Shown here piece by piece: positions 1 to 6,914 of a stretch of DNA of 15,050 bases (positions within the stretch are counted from its first letter, which is position 1; every line of letters begins with the position of its first letter). The stretch is from JANQRV01 sp964533785 (GTDB lineage: Bacteria; Bacteroidota; Bacteroidia; Chitinophagales; Saprospiraceae). The notes under the pieces were generated by a model that saw nothing but the letters and a program-made list of their open reading frames with translations, did not search any database and was not told the DNA's origin. Location of the stretch: NCBI GenBank assembly GCA_964533785.1, contig CAZHNG010000155.1, positions 1 to 15,050 of the forward strand, read 5' to 3'. A program made the position numbers and the translations under genes.

Positions 1-1
1 C

Positions 2-115
2 GGCTCTACGGTTGTTATTGCAGATTGTATTTCCGTGTTCCCAAACGTGCCGGAAAGTTTTGATCGAATGAATGTTAGAAATGTAGATGGACAGGTGATT
101 ATACGGGATAAATAA
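2..115 (+). CDS. 3' end of an unrecognised protein (partial)
   Basis: An open frame enters from the left edge and runs for 37 codons to a TAA at 113-115. The visible tail reads as ordinary protein (for example VVIADCISVFPNVP near its start and NVDGQVIIRDK at its end), but I do not recognise the family. The frame has no stop upstream inside the window, so the gene begins outside it. The tail lies directly before a remnant that looks like a type IX secretion sorting domain (133-374). This gene may once have ended with that domain and been shortened by the stop at 113, but that is inference. Confidence 0.5.
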   Translation, partial: GSTVVIADCISVFPNVPESFDRMNVRNVDGQVIIRDK

Positions 116-132
116 AAGCTTAATAGCAATAA

Positions 133-374
133 AGGAGAAAACGCTCTGAAGTGAACGTTTGCTTCCTCCAACATGTCAACTCTACCATCGTATTCAGCTT
201 GAATCAATAATCGCTTTACTGTTGAGCATCCTACTTTGGGCGTTTCTGTATACAGGTAATTATGCTTCAGGGAAATATGAGTTGCATGTATCAAATCTTC
301 TGCTTGGAGGTACCTATAACATGGTTCCGCACTTTTTCGGAAAAATTCCCATGTATTCATCCATTCACTCATGA
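133..374 (+). pseudogene. Possible decayed type IX secretion C-terminal sorting domain
   Basis: Two overlapping frames together resemble a Por-secretion (T9SS type A) tail. The first (133-207) encodes EVNVCFLQHVNSTIVFSLNQ and then meets TAA at 208. This resembles the usual opening of such tails, a short hydrophobic strand, then NP.NSTT and F.L. The second frame continues through 374 and contains NYASGKYELHVSNLLLGGTY, which resembles the common 'aGkYel.vs.L..GtY' second half. Neither frame has an ATG start in a sensible place, and the longer one could only begin at TTG (159). A frameshifted remnant explains this better than a 71-residue gene. The match is by eye and the call is tentative. Confidence 0.4.
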
Positions 375-408
375 GCGTAGGTTTTAGTAAGGGGATTTTA
401 TTAATTTT

Positions 409-2790
409 TTAAACAATAACCGTAATCCGAATGGCTTTCAACCCCTCGACTCCCTGCATTTTCTCCAGTTCCAGATCTTCAATTTTGGGGTTGATGTACC
501 CATTGCGGACGAGGTGATCCAGGTAAACCTGGTATTCTTGTCGGTCTTTATCCTGTAACCAAACGATAGCGATCTTCCCCGCCTGCGTTAAGCGCTCAGT
601 AGTGCCTTTAATGTAGGCTTTGTCGATACGTTTTTTCAAGATTTCGTACCGGACATTGTAAGCGCCATCTATATCGAACTGTTTTTCATCCATTTGAAAG
701 CGAATACTCAAGGTGCTATTATAAACGAAGATCAACTGCGCCGTGGTTAAGGGGACGGGGAAATTTTTAGCTTGTTCTTCCACCAGTCTCGTGATCTCAC
801 ACATTGTAATTAATTGCCACAAGCGAAAATCCTGCAGATAGAAAGGATGAAATTCTCCTTCTTCAAGGATGGACTGGCCGAGGTATAGATTGTATTCCAC
901 TCCATCCGTCTGGAACTTTTCAAAATAATGCGGAAGAATCTGTTGCATTTTTTCCTCTTCCTGGAGTAGGTAGTGACTAATGGCCTGGTTAATAAGGCCT
1001 ACGCTGTCTTCGTATGCTTTTCGGGAACGATAAACGATATCTAGTTCAGGATCCATAAAGTCAAAATATTCATCCATTTCCTTTTGGGGCAGTTGTGGGA
1101 AGCGTGAACTCAACTTTTTGATCAACGGATGGATCTCTTCCGTAAGCAATTCTACGATCACTGATTCATCGCTAGAAGCAAATACTCCTTTTTGCAGCTT
1201 TTCGAGGTGCGTTTCTACTTTTGCTGTATAAACCTCGAGCAGATGAAAACGCAACGCTTTTCGACAGTCAATCAATAATTGGTATAATCGTCTAAGATTG
1301 TCGAGCAGGTCAGCCTGAATAGCACTGTTGCGTTGTTTGGAAGAACTAACGATGTCAGCTTGACCGTATAGCGGATAGACGTCTTTGAAAACGATTTGTT
1401 CAGGGGTGCTTTTTCTTTGTTTAATAGCACTTTCCCAGAAATAATTACTAGCTACTTTTCTAAATTTCCACTCCACGCTCGGATGAATGGAGGTAAATTC
1501 TTGCTGTATGGTCAAACGAACGGAGTTTTCCATTTCCTGGATAAACTTGTTGCTTCCCATTTCAAATAAAGTAATGAACTCCTCTAATTGCAAAATTGTA
1601 AGTTGACTGAAACGGTAGGGCTGGGGGGAGGCCAATTCAAAAATGGATATTATTTTTCCTTCATCATCGGTCATAGGAGCAAGCAATAAACTTCTGAATC
1701 CTTTTTCCAATAATTTTTTTTCAAGGGTAGATAGATGAGTTTGTTCCCGCAGGTCTTCAATGACATGGGATTGCCCGTAGAATAATACTTTACCATAAGC
1801 ACTTTGCTGGTCTCCGAGGGATTGGTGCATCATTTCCGTATCATATTCACGTAATAGGCACCAGGTGAGACTTTCAATCCACGGACCGTGTACAGTTTGT
1901 AAGGCACCAAGGTGGAGATCGGGCATATCCAGGTATGAACGTACCAGTATTTCCAGGTAGTTAAGGTCGTTTTCGTGACCACTTTTTCCACCCTCATTGG
2001 CGGCCATTTCCTGCACAATTGAAAGAATTTCTGATTTGGTCACATCAGATAAAAGCCCGATCACAAATCCTTCAAAAACAAAATTTTCTGGTGGAATATA
2101 CCGAAGCCATAGTTCTTCGTCATGCAAATTATTAAGCAGTTCATGGATCTGTTTTTGACTTAATTCTTTTAGCGGCTTTATTGTTTTTATCTTTAAATAA
2201 TCCAATTTGATGTCGAAAGAATAATGCCGCTCCATTTTTGTGTTCCGGTCCCTGAGCGTCATTCCCTGGGTAGTGTATATTTTTGCATTTTGGTTATAGA
2301 AGGTATTGAGCACCGACATACCTGCGATAAGAATATTCTGCGCATAGGTGCTTTGGTACTTTAGTGAAGACACCTTAATTTCCCAGCGATCATCATTCAC
2401 TAACTCTAAGAAGGCCGGAGTCAGAAATCTAAACTGGTGAAAACTTTCAAATGGTCCTTTGATGAACCCCATCTGATCTTTCAAGAAAAAAGCAGGGAAA
2501 ACCTGGATCATCAGAGGGGCGAGATCCTCATGTCGGTGAAGTAATTTCTGGTCTTGATGAACCTGCCGGAGTTTTTCTTCTATTTCTTCCAGGCGAGCAA
2601 TGGTATTTGATAAGGCCTTGTCTTGCAGACCTTGGCTTTTTGCTTGCCATTCCTCTTTTAGCTTGGAAAGACTAAATCTCGATTGGTATCTCGAAGGAGT
2701 ATCTTGTTCGGCATGCTTTTTAAAATCCTCTAATGGAATAAAACCGTCATTTGTTGGATGTTGTAGGTTATGTAATTGTGGGTTTCCCAT
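409..2790 (-). CDS. Large GAF-domain-like protein of unknown function
   Basis: The product is 793 residues with no signal peptide or membrane segment, so it is probably cytosolic. Residues about 40-82 are charged and heptad-like and could form a short coiled coil. Residues about 275-410 resemble a GAF domain: a strand near 333-345 with 'SHVIEDL', then 'LLEKGFRSLLLAPM' (360-373), a short acidic turn, and 'ISIFELASPQPYRFS' (381-395), the typical end of a GAF fold. The flanking regions (90-270 and 420-793) are not recognised. I see no histidine kinase, GGDEF, HTH or other output domain. GAF folds bind small molecules or mediate dimerisation, but the ligand here is unknown. The ATG at 2790 is the first start in the frame. 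The gene is transcribed away from its plus-strand left neighbour and appears to be a single unit. Confidence 0.75.
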   Translation of the reverse strand: MGNPQLHNLQHPTNDGFIPLEDFKKHAEQDTPSRYQSRFSLSKLKEEWQAKSQGLQDKALSNTIARLEEIEEKLRQVHQDQKLLHRHEDLAPLMIQVFPAFFLKDQMGFIKGPFESFHQFRFLTPAFLELVNDDRWEIKVSSLKYQSTYAQNILIAGMSVLNTFYNQNAKIYTTQGMTLRDRNTKMERHYSFDIKLDYLKIKTIKPLKELSQKQIHELLNNLHDEELWLRYIPPENFVFEGFVIGLLSDVTKSEILSIVQEMAANEGGKSGHENDLNYLEILVRSYLDMPDLHLGALQTVHGPWIESLTWCLLREYDTEMMHQSLGDQQSAYGKVLFYGQSHVIEDLREQTHLSTLEKKLLEKGFRSLLLAPMTDDEGKIISIFELASPQPYRFSQLTILQLEEFITLFEMGSNKFIQEMENSVRLTIQQEFTSIHPSVEWKFRKVASNYFWESAIKQRKSTPEQIVFKDVYPLYGQADIVSSSKQRNSAIQADLLDNLRRLYQLLIDCRKALRFHLLEVYTAKVETHLEKLQKGVFASSDESVIVELLTEEIHPLIKKLSSRFPQLPQKEMDEYFDFMDPELDIVYRSRKAYEDSVGLINQAISHYLLQEEEKMQQILPHYFEKFQTDGVEYNLYLGQSILEEGEFHPFYLQDFRLWQLITMCEITRLVEEQAKNFPVPLTTAQLIFVYNSTLSIRFQMDEKQFDIDGAYNVRYEILKKRIDKAYIKGTTERLTQAGKIAIVWLQDKDRQEYQVYLDHLVRNGYINPKIEDLELEKMQGVEGLKAIRITVIV

Positions 2791-2821
2791 CTCTTTATTT
2801 TTAACGATGCTTAATTGTCCT

Positions 2822-3179
2822 CTAAATTACGGTTCTAATTTTAATCGGATTCCAATCGTCGATAAATAAATGGGCCCTTTTATATGGGGTTTTGGCGAAA
2901 ACCAGGATCTGGTCATCGGGGAAAATTTCTTTTAAGGTAGGGTGTTCAGTTTGATTGATTTAAGAATTCAACCAGATCTTTTCCCGCAAGGGCTAGGGTC
3001 GAAATTACGGCCCCCGTTTCTGCTCTTTTCCTGGTTTCATCGACTGTCAAATCGATATCTTCTTTCCGCACAAAATTTTCTTGCGTTATGATATTGGAAT
3101 GTGGAATGACTCCTGTGCGAATATCCATCAGTATGGTTTCACAAGTGGCGAAAGCTTTAGCTTCATCTTTTTTGAACAT
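2822..3179 (-). pseudogene. Small unrecognised gene interrupted by a 4-bp duplication
   Basis: An ATG at 3179 opens a 77-codon frame ending at 2946. Its sequence is protein-like (ETILMDIRTGVIPHSNIITQ near the start, DLVEFLNQ near the end). The last codons fall on a GATTGATT tandem duplication at 2953-2960. Removing one GATT joins this frame to a second open stretch ending at TAG (2822-2824), which encodes TEHPTLKEIFPDDQILVFAK and ends WNPIKIRTVI. The repaired product would have 117 residues. Both halves look like real coding sequence, so this is probably a frameshifted gene or an assembly error. I recognise no family. It lies 44 bp downstream of the mutarotase on the same strand and may have been the last gene of that transcript. 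Confidence 0.55.
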
Positions 3180-3223
3180 TTTATATTTGTAATAGATACC
3201 GCTTCACTCAAATCAATGGTTGC

Positions 3224-3559
3224 TCATTCTTCCAACGCAAAAATCCGCTCCATTAACACCCACTTTTCATCTTCTTTTGCCCAGGGCAAAGCCTGCTGAA
3301 ATTGCCACATCAGTTCCTCCCATTCCTGTACCTTGGGATTTTTGGCATCCATTTTCGCTTTTTCGGCAAAATCAAAATCATCTTCCGTCTCCATCACCAT
3401 AAAAAGACGGTTGCCGGTCCGGTAAATCTCCATATTGAGAATACCGGCAGCTTTGATGCTTTCAATAATTTCCGGCCATACTTTTTCATGGTGCTCTATG
3501 TAGGCCTGGATGAGTTGAGGGTCCTCTTTCAAATCGAGGGCTAGATGGTATTTTTTCAT
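3224..3559 (-). CDS. L-rhamnose/L-fucose mutarotase family protein (RhaM/COG3254 type)
   Basis: The 111-residue length matches this small dimeric ferredoxin-fold family, which interconverts alpha and beta anomers of L-rhamnose or L-fucose in the cytosol. The diagnostic region is at residues 20-36, 'YIEHHEKVWPEIIESIK', containing the conserved His before xxVWPE (H24) that acts in catalysis. It is followed by 'AGILNMEIYRTGNRLFMVME' (38-57) and a C-terminal tryptophan-rich segment. Family membership is clear. The substrate is assigned from context, because fucose dehydrogenase and FucP lie in the same strand block, so an L-fucose mutarotase is more likely than a rhamnose one. It sits 226 bp downstream of the quinone-oxidoreductase gene and ends 44 bp before the broken small gene. 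Confidence 0.85.
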   Translation of the reverse strand: MKKYHLALDLKEDPQLIQAYIEHHEKVWPEIIESIKAAGILNMEIYRTGNRLFMVMETEDDFDFAEKAKMDAKNPKVQEWEELMWQFQQALPWAKEDEKWVLMERIFALEE

Positions 3560-3690
3560 GGTTAATCAAACGAATTACTATCTTTTAAAGCTTGGAAACT
3601 CAAGGCGATCAATTAATTCTAAAGTTCAGCAGCCAAGTCGTCTGAAAAAACCTTCTTGCTTGTCGAAACAAATTACATAAAATCTTCCGG

Positions 3691-3775
3691 TTGGAAATTA
3701 CTGATCGAGCATAAGCTTAGCTACAGGGCTATATAAATATATCTTCTGATAACCACAGTTTGGCAGTAATTCCAA
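3691..3775. repeat. Imperfect inverted repeat between two genes
   Basis: The arms TTGGAAATTACTG (3691-3703) and CAGTAATTCCAA (3764-3775) are inverted copies apart from one extra A, with about 60 nt between them. They lie in the 226-bp gap between the mutarotase and the quinone-oxidoreductase gene. No clear promoter or U-tract terminator accompanies them. They could be the stem of a structured transcript or the ends of a small lost element. Confidence 0.4.
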
Positions 3776-3785
3776 TCAAAGGATA

Positions 3786-4805
3786 CTACCACCGCACCAC
3801 AATCTTCCCCATCGACTGTCTGGACTCCAAAAACCGGTGCGCCTCCGCCAATTGATCGGCCGTAAACGAGCCGCCTACTTTCGGTTGTAAAATACCCTCA
3901 GCAGTCATCCTTACCACTTCTTTCAGCATGGTACCAATCTTGGCGGGACGATCATCGGCAATCCGCAGCATATTTACACCGATCATGCCTTTGGAATTCC
4001 TTAAAAAGGTGACCGGATGATAGATGCCAAAACCCAAGGCTATCCGGAGTTTGCCGAAGAAGCCTTTCGCTTGTGTCATCGAAGATCCTCCGTAAGTCAG
4101 TAAACGACCACCGGCACCGAGCAACCGAAAGCCTTTCTTAACCGATTGCCCGCCAACCGGATCAAAAACCACATCCAGACCACCGTCTCCTGCTATCCCT
4201 CGGATGACGGCCGAAAAATCCTGCTCCCGGTAATTGATAGGATGGTCAACGCCTGCTTCCCGCAAAGCTTCGATCTTTTTGGGAGAACCGGCGGTCCCAT
4301 ATATCACACAGCCGCGGTTTTTCGCCAATTGCACCAGGGCGGTTCCCACGCCACCCGCAGCAGCGTGGATTAAAACGTGATCGCCTTCGTGTAAACGTAC
4401 CATTTCCTCCGCCAGATAGTAAGCGGTGCAATATTGGGTGGAAAGGGCAACTCCGACACCTGCATCCATATCCTCAGGAATAGCCGCCAAGCCTCGTACA
4501 TCCGTTAAGGCGTATTCTGCGTAACCACCAAAACGAGTGAGGGCCGTCACACGCGTGCCTATAGCAATTCCTTCCACTCCTTCTCCGACGGCTTCAACCC
4601 GGCCCACTACATCGTAGCCCAAAACAGCGGGTAGGGGAGGGGCTTGATCGTATAAACCCAGCCGCGCCATCACATCCGCAAAATTCAGACCAAAGCCTTC
4701 GACTTTTATCAACACCTGGCCCGGGCCCGGTCGCGGTGTTTCGGTTTCCCTGATTTCAAAGGCTTGTTCCGGAGTTCCGTTGCGAATGAGGTAGGCAGCT
4801 TTCAT
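3786..4805 (-). CDS. NADPH:quinone oxidoreductase-like MDR protein (COG0604)
   Basis: The 339-residue product is a medium-chain dehydrogenase/reductase of the zinc-free quinone oxidoreductase/VAT-1-like branch. Residues 1-125 form the GroES-like catalytic domain, with the 'GLNFADVMARLGLY' motif (39-52) and 'LGYDVVGRVEAVGEGV' (62-77). The Rossmann domain carries the dinucleotide loop 'AAAGGVGTALVQLA' (148-161). The cysteine clusters of zinc alcohol dehydrogenases are absent, which supports the zinc-free class. Members reduce quinones or enones with NADPH, and the real substrate here is unknown. It is on the same strand as the fucose genes but separated from the hydrolase by 322 bp containing a large hairpin, so it may be a separate transcription unit. 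I see no required role for it in fucose breakdown. Confidence 0.9.
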   Translation of the reverse strand: MKAAYLIRNGTPEQAFEIRETETPRPGPGQVLIKVEGFGLNFADVMARLGLYDQAPPLPAVLGYDVVGRVEAVGEGVEGIAIGTRVTALTRFGGYAEYALTDVRGLAAIPEDMDAGVGVALSTQYCTAYYLAEEMVRLHEGDHVLIHAAAGGVGTALVQLAKNRGCVIYGTAGSPKKIEALREAGVDHPINYREQDFSAVIRGIAGDGGLDVVFDPVGGQSVKKGFRLLGAGGRLLTYGGSSMTQAKGFFGKLRIALGFGIYHPVTFLRNSKGMIGVNMLRIADDRPAKIGTMLKEVVRMTAEGILQPKVGGSFTADQLAEAHRFLESRQSMGKIVVRW

Positions 4806-4826
4806 TATTGAAATTTTTTAGAAAAT

Positions 4827-4888
4827 GTTTTGATTTCGTGCCGGTCTGCCCCCAATGGTTTGGAGCCAGGCTGGCAGGAAATCAAAAC
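4827..4888. repeat. Long hairpin (22-bp stem)
   Basis: The outer arms GTTTTGATTT (4827-4836) and AAATCAAAAC (4879-4888) are perfect inverted copies. After one more C-G pair and a G-G mismatch, the inner arms TGCCGGTCTG (4839-4848) and CAGGCTGGCA (4867-4876) pair over ten positions if two G-T wobbles are allowed. The loop is 18 nt. The structure is too long and has too large a loop for a simple terminator, and looks more like a dispersed palindromic repeat or a small miniature element. Confidence 0.65.
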
Positions 4889-4916
4889 TCGCATCATGCA
4901 TAACCTGTGTTTTGGT

Positions 4917-4945
4917 TTTTGAGCAATAGTGCATTAGGCTCAAAA
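4917..4945 (-). terminator. Possible terminator hairpin after the hydrolase gene
   Basis: The arms TTTTGAGC (4917-4924) and GCTCAAAA (4938-4945) form a perfect 8-bp stem with a 13-nt loop. It lies about 180 bp past the hydrolase stop on the minus strand. The T-tract after the stem is poor on either strand, so termination is only possible. Confidence 0.3.
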
Positions 4946-5127
4946 TATTAAAAACTAAGTGATTTACCATTATCAAGGGCAAAGTCTATTGCATAAAATC
5001 AAAACAAGTTCTTAACGATACAATGTTGAATAAGGAATTACTATACCATCTTAAAATTTCTTTCGGTAGGGGCAGGTTAACGATAATCTTTTTCATTTTG
5101 GACACCGACAGTCGTCGCATCCGCTAT

Positions 5128-5985
5128 TTATTGACCATAGGCCACCGCCTTCTGCCGGGCTACTCCCAACCCTTCAATCCCTAATTCTACTATATCTCCC
5201 GGTTTTAAATAGCGCGGCGGATCAAACCCAAGCCCAACACCCGATGGTGTTCCCGTAGAGATCACATCTCCCGGTAACAGCGTCATATAATTGCTCAGGT
5301 AGCTCACCAAATAAGGAATGTCGAAGATCAAATCACTGGTATAAGAATCCTGTAATCGTTCACCGTTCAAATCAAGCCAAAGGTGCAGGCTATGCGGGTC
5401 ACTGACCTCATCCTTAGTTGCCAAATACGGACCTATGGGGGCGAAGGTGTCGCAGCTTTTTCCTTTGACCCACTGACCACCTTGCTCCAATTGATAAGCC
5501 CTTTCGCTATAATCATTGTGTACGGCGTAGCCGGCGATGTAGTTCATGGCTTCCGCCTCGCTGACGTAACTGGTGCGCTTTCCTATGATCACCGCCAATT
5601 CCACTTCCCAGTCCGTTTTTTCTGATCCTTTTGGAATGACCACATCGTCAAAAGGGCCGCAAAGTGCGCTGGTAGCTTTGAAGAAAATAATGGGTTGTTC
5701 TGGAACGGATGCTCCGCTTTCTTCTGCGTGTTTAGCGTAGTTCAAACCAATACAAACGATCTTGGATGGCCGGGCAATGCAGGGACCCAATCGCTCATTT
5801 GCATCAACTTCCGGACATTGACCGGCATTTTTTTCCAACCAGTTGCGCAACTTTTCGATGCCGTTGTCCGCAAAAAAGCTTTCGTTAAAATCATTGGTAA
5901 AAGAACTGACGTCAATCCGTTTATTATCAGGTAAAATTACTCCGGGTTTTTCTTTACCGGTAGCGCCGAATCTGAATAGTTTCAT
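5128..5985 (-). CDS. Fumarylacetoacetate hydrolase family; probable 2,4-diketo-3-deoxy-L-fuconate hydrolase
   Basis: The 285-residue product has the FAH-family layout: a small N-terminal domain (1-70), then a metal-dependent hydrolase core. Visible motifs are 'IGLNYAKHAEESG' (79-91, with H86), the metal-binding set E127 and E129 in 'WEVELAVIIGK' with D158 in 'HNDYSERAYQ', 'GKSCDTFAPIGP' (175-186) and 'STGTPSGVG' (243-251). In the Xanthomonas-type fucose route an enzyme of this family cleaves 2,4-diketo-3-deoxy-L-fuconate to pyruvate and L-lactate. The neighbouring fucose dehydrogenase, FucP and ketodeoxyfuconate dehydrogenase-like SDR point to that substrate. FAH enzymes are hard to separate by sequence alone, so the specificity comes from context. 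The start ATG at 5985 agrees with family N-termini (MKLFRFG). Confidence 0.85.
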   Translation of the reverse strand: MKLFRFGATGKEKPGVILPDNKRIDVSSFTNDFNESFFADNGIEKLRNWLEKNAGQCPEVDANERLGPCIARPSKIVCIGLNYAKHAEESGASVPEQPIIFFKATSALCGPFDDVVIPKGSEKTDWEVELAVIIGKRTSYVSEAEAMNYIAGYAVHNDYSERAYQLEQGGQWVKGKSCDTFAPIGPYLATKDEVSDPHSLHLWLDLNGERLQDSYTSDLIFDIPYLVSYLSNYMTLLPGDVISTGTPSGVGLGFDPPRYLKPGDIVELGIEGLGVARQKAVAYGQ

Positions 5986-6063
5986 ATTTAAAAATTAAAA
6001 AATTAGTAATGAGGTTTAAGTTAATGCTGGTCACCCGCTCTCTCGTCTCCCGTTCGCTTGCGA

Positions 6064-6098
6064 TCTGGCATCTTTTGTCTGACACCTGGCATCTATCC
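6064..6098. repeat. Degenerate heptamer repeat (TCTGRCA type)
   Basis: Read in steps of seven from 6064, the sequence is TCTGGCA, TCTTTTG, TCTGACA, CCTGGCA, TCTATCC. Four of the five units share a recognisable core. It lies between the hydrolase and the SDR gene, ending next to the SDR stop codon. Related heptamers occur near 10411-10431, 10564-10577 and 14659-14682. Confidence 0.5.
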
Positions 6099-6099
6099 C

Positions 6100-6897
6100 C
6101 TAAGAAATCAACTTAAGGAAGCCTCCGTCGATCGGGTAATCCGTCCCCGTTATAAACCCTGCGGCATCAGAGCACAGGAATAAGGCCAGGTTAGCCACTT
6201 CTTCGGGTGCTCCCATACGACCAATAGGCTGTGTTTTAGAAAGATAGTCAAACATTTCCTTTTCCTTGCCGGGATAATTCCGGGCCAAATACGCATCGAC
6301 AAAGGGCGTGTGGATCCTGGCCGGCGAAATACTATTGCAACGAATACCATACTTGATATAATCCATAGCTACGGAATAGGTCATTGTAAGTACTGCTCCT
6401 TTGGTCATTGTATAGCCAAAACGGTCAGGGATGCCTACGGATGCGACGGTAGAAGCCATGTTTAAGATAACCCCGCTTTTACGCTCTTTCATATATTTTA
6501 TACAGGCGTACATGCAATTGTAGACACCTTTGACATTGACGGAAAACAGGCGATCAAAATCTGCTTCGCTGGTATCTTCCAGCTTACCTACGAAACCGAT
6601 ACCTGCATTGTTGACCAGGATGTCGACCGGATGTTGCGCCTCGATTTTTTCAATTAGCTTAATAATGCCCGGCTGGTCGGTCACATCGCATTTGTGTCCC
6701 CAGGCATTGCTTCCTGATTGTTGGATTTCAGCCGCGGTTTGTTGCGCTTTATCTATTCCAATATCAAGGATGTGAACGTCTGCTCCGGAAGCGGCAAACC
6801 TTTGGGCAATGGCTTTGCCAATACCACTGCCTCCGCCGGTGACTATTGCTTTTTTCCCTTCGAGGGAAAATGGGTGTTCTGTTGTTGGTTTATTCAT
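6100..6897 (-). CDS. SDR dehydrogenase, probable 2-keto-3-deoxy-L-fuconate dehydrogenase
   Basis: This is a classical short-chain dehydrogenase of 265 residues. Seen directly: cofactor loop 'TGGGSGIG' (20-27), D45 at the end of the second strand (favours NAD over NADP), 'NNAG' (96-99), N121, S149, Y162 and K166 as the catalytic set, and a C-terminal 'GTDYPIDGGF' (251-260). The substrate loop 'SPARIHTPFVDAYL' (191-204) departs from the usual NxxxPG..T pattern. In the non-phosphorylating fucose pathway an SDR oxidises 2-keto-3-deoxy-L-fuconate to the 2,4-diketo compound, the substrate of the hydrolase encoded next. The FucP gene ends only 17 bp before this start, indicating co-transcription. 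Family is certain and the substrate is inferred from the neighbours. Confidence 0.85.
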   Translation of the reverse strand: MNKPTTEHPFSLEGKKAIVTGGGSGIGKAIAQRFAASGADVHILDIGIDKAQQTAAEIQQSGSNAWGHKCDVTDQPGIIKLIEKIEAQHPVDILVNNAGIGFVGKLEDTSEADFDRLFSVNVKGVYNCMYACIKYMKERKSGVILNMASTVASVGIPDRFGYTMTKGAVLTMTYSVAMDYIKYGIRCNSISPARIHTPFVDAYLARNYPGKEKEMFDYLSKTQPIGRMGAPEEVANLALFLCSDAAGFITGTDYPIDGGFLKLIS

Positions 6898-6914
6898 TTC
6901 TCTAAAATTTTTAT

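Larger units (their letters stand above)
4806..5127. other. 322-bp intergenic gap with two hairpins, no gene
   Basis: I find no credible coding sequence in this stretch. It contains a long hairpin (4827-4888), a second perfect 8-bp stem (4917-4945) and AT-rich DNA. The decamer AAATCAAAAC, which forms one arm of the long hairpin, occurs again at 4996-5005. The gap probably ends the fucose transcript and holds the promoter of the quinone-oxidoreductase gene, although I cannot point to a convincing promoter match. Confidence 0.6.

Noticed and set aside
3183..3190. TATATTTG on the plus strand as a promoter
   Set aside because: No plus-strand gene follows it, so the match to the -7 consensus is probably fortuitous.
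3786..4805. Horizontal transfer of the quinone-oxidoreductase gene judged from base composition
   Set aside because: Hand-counted lines give about 50-57% G+C, against about 53% in one line of the hydrolase gene, so the difference is not strong enough.
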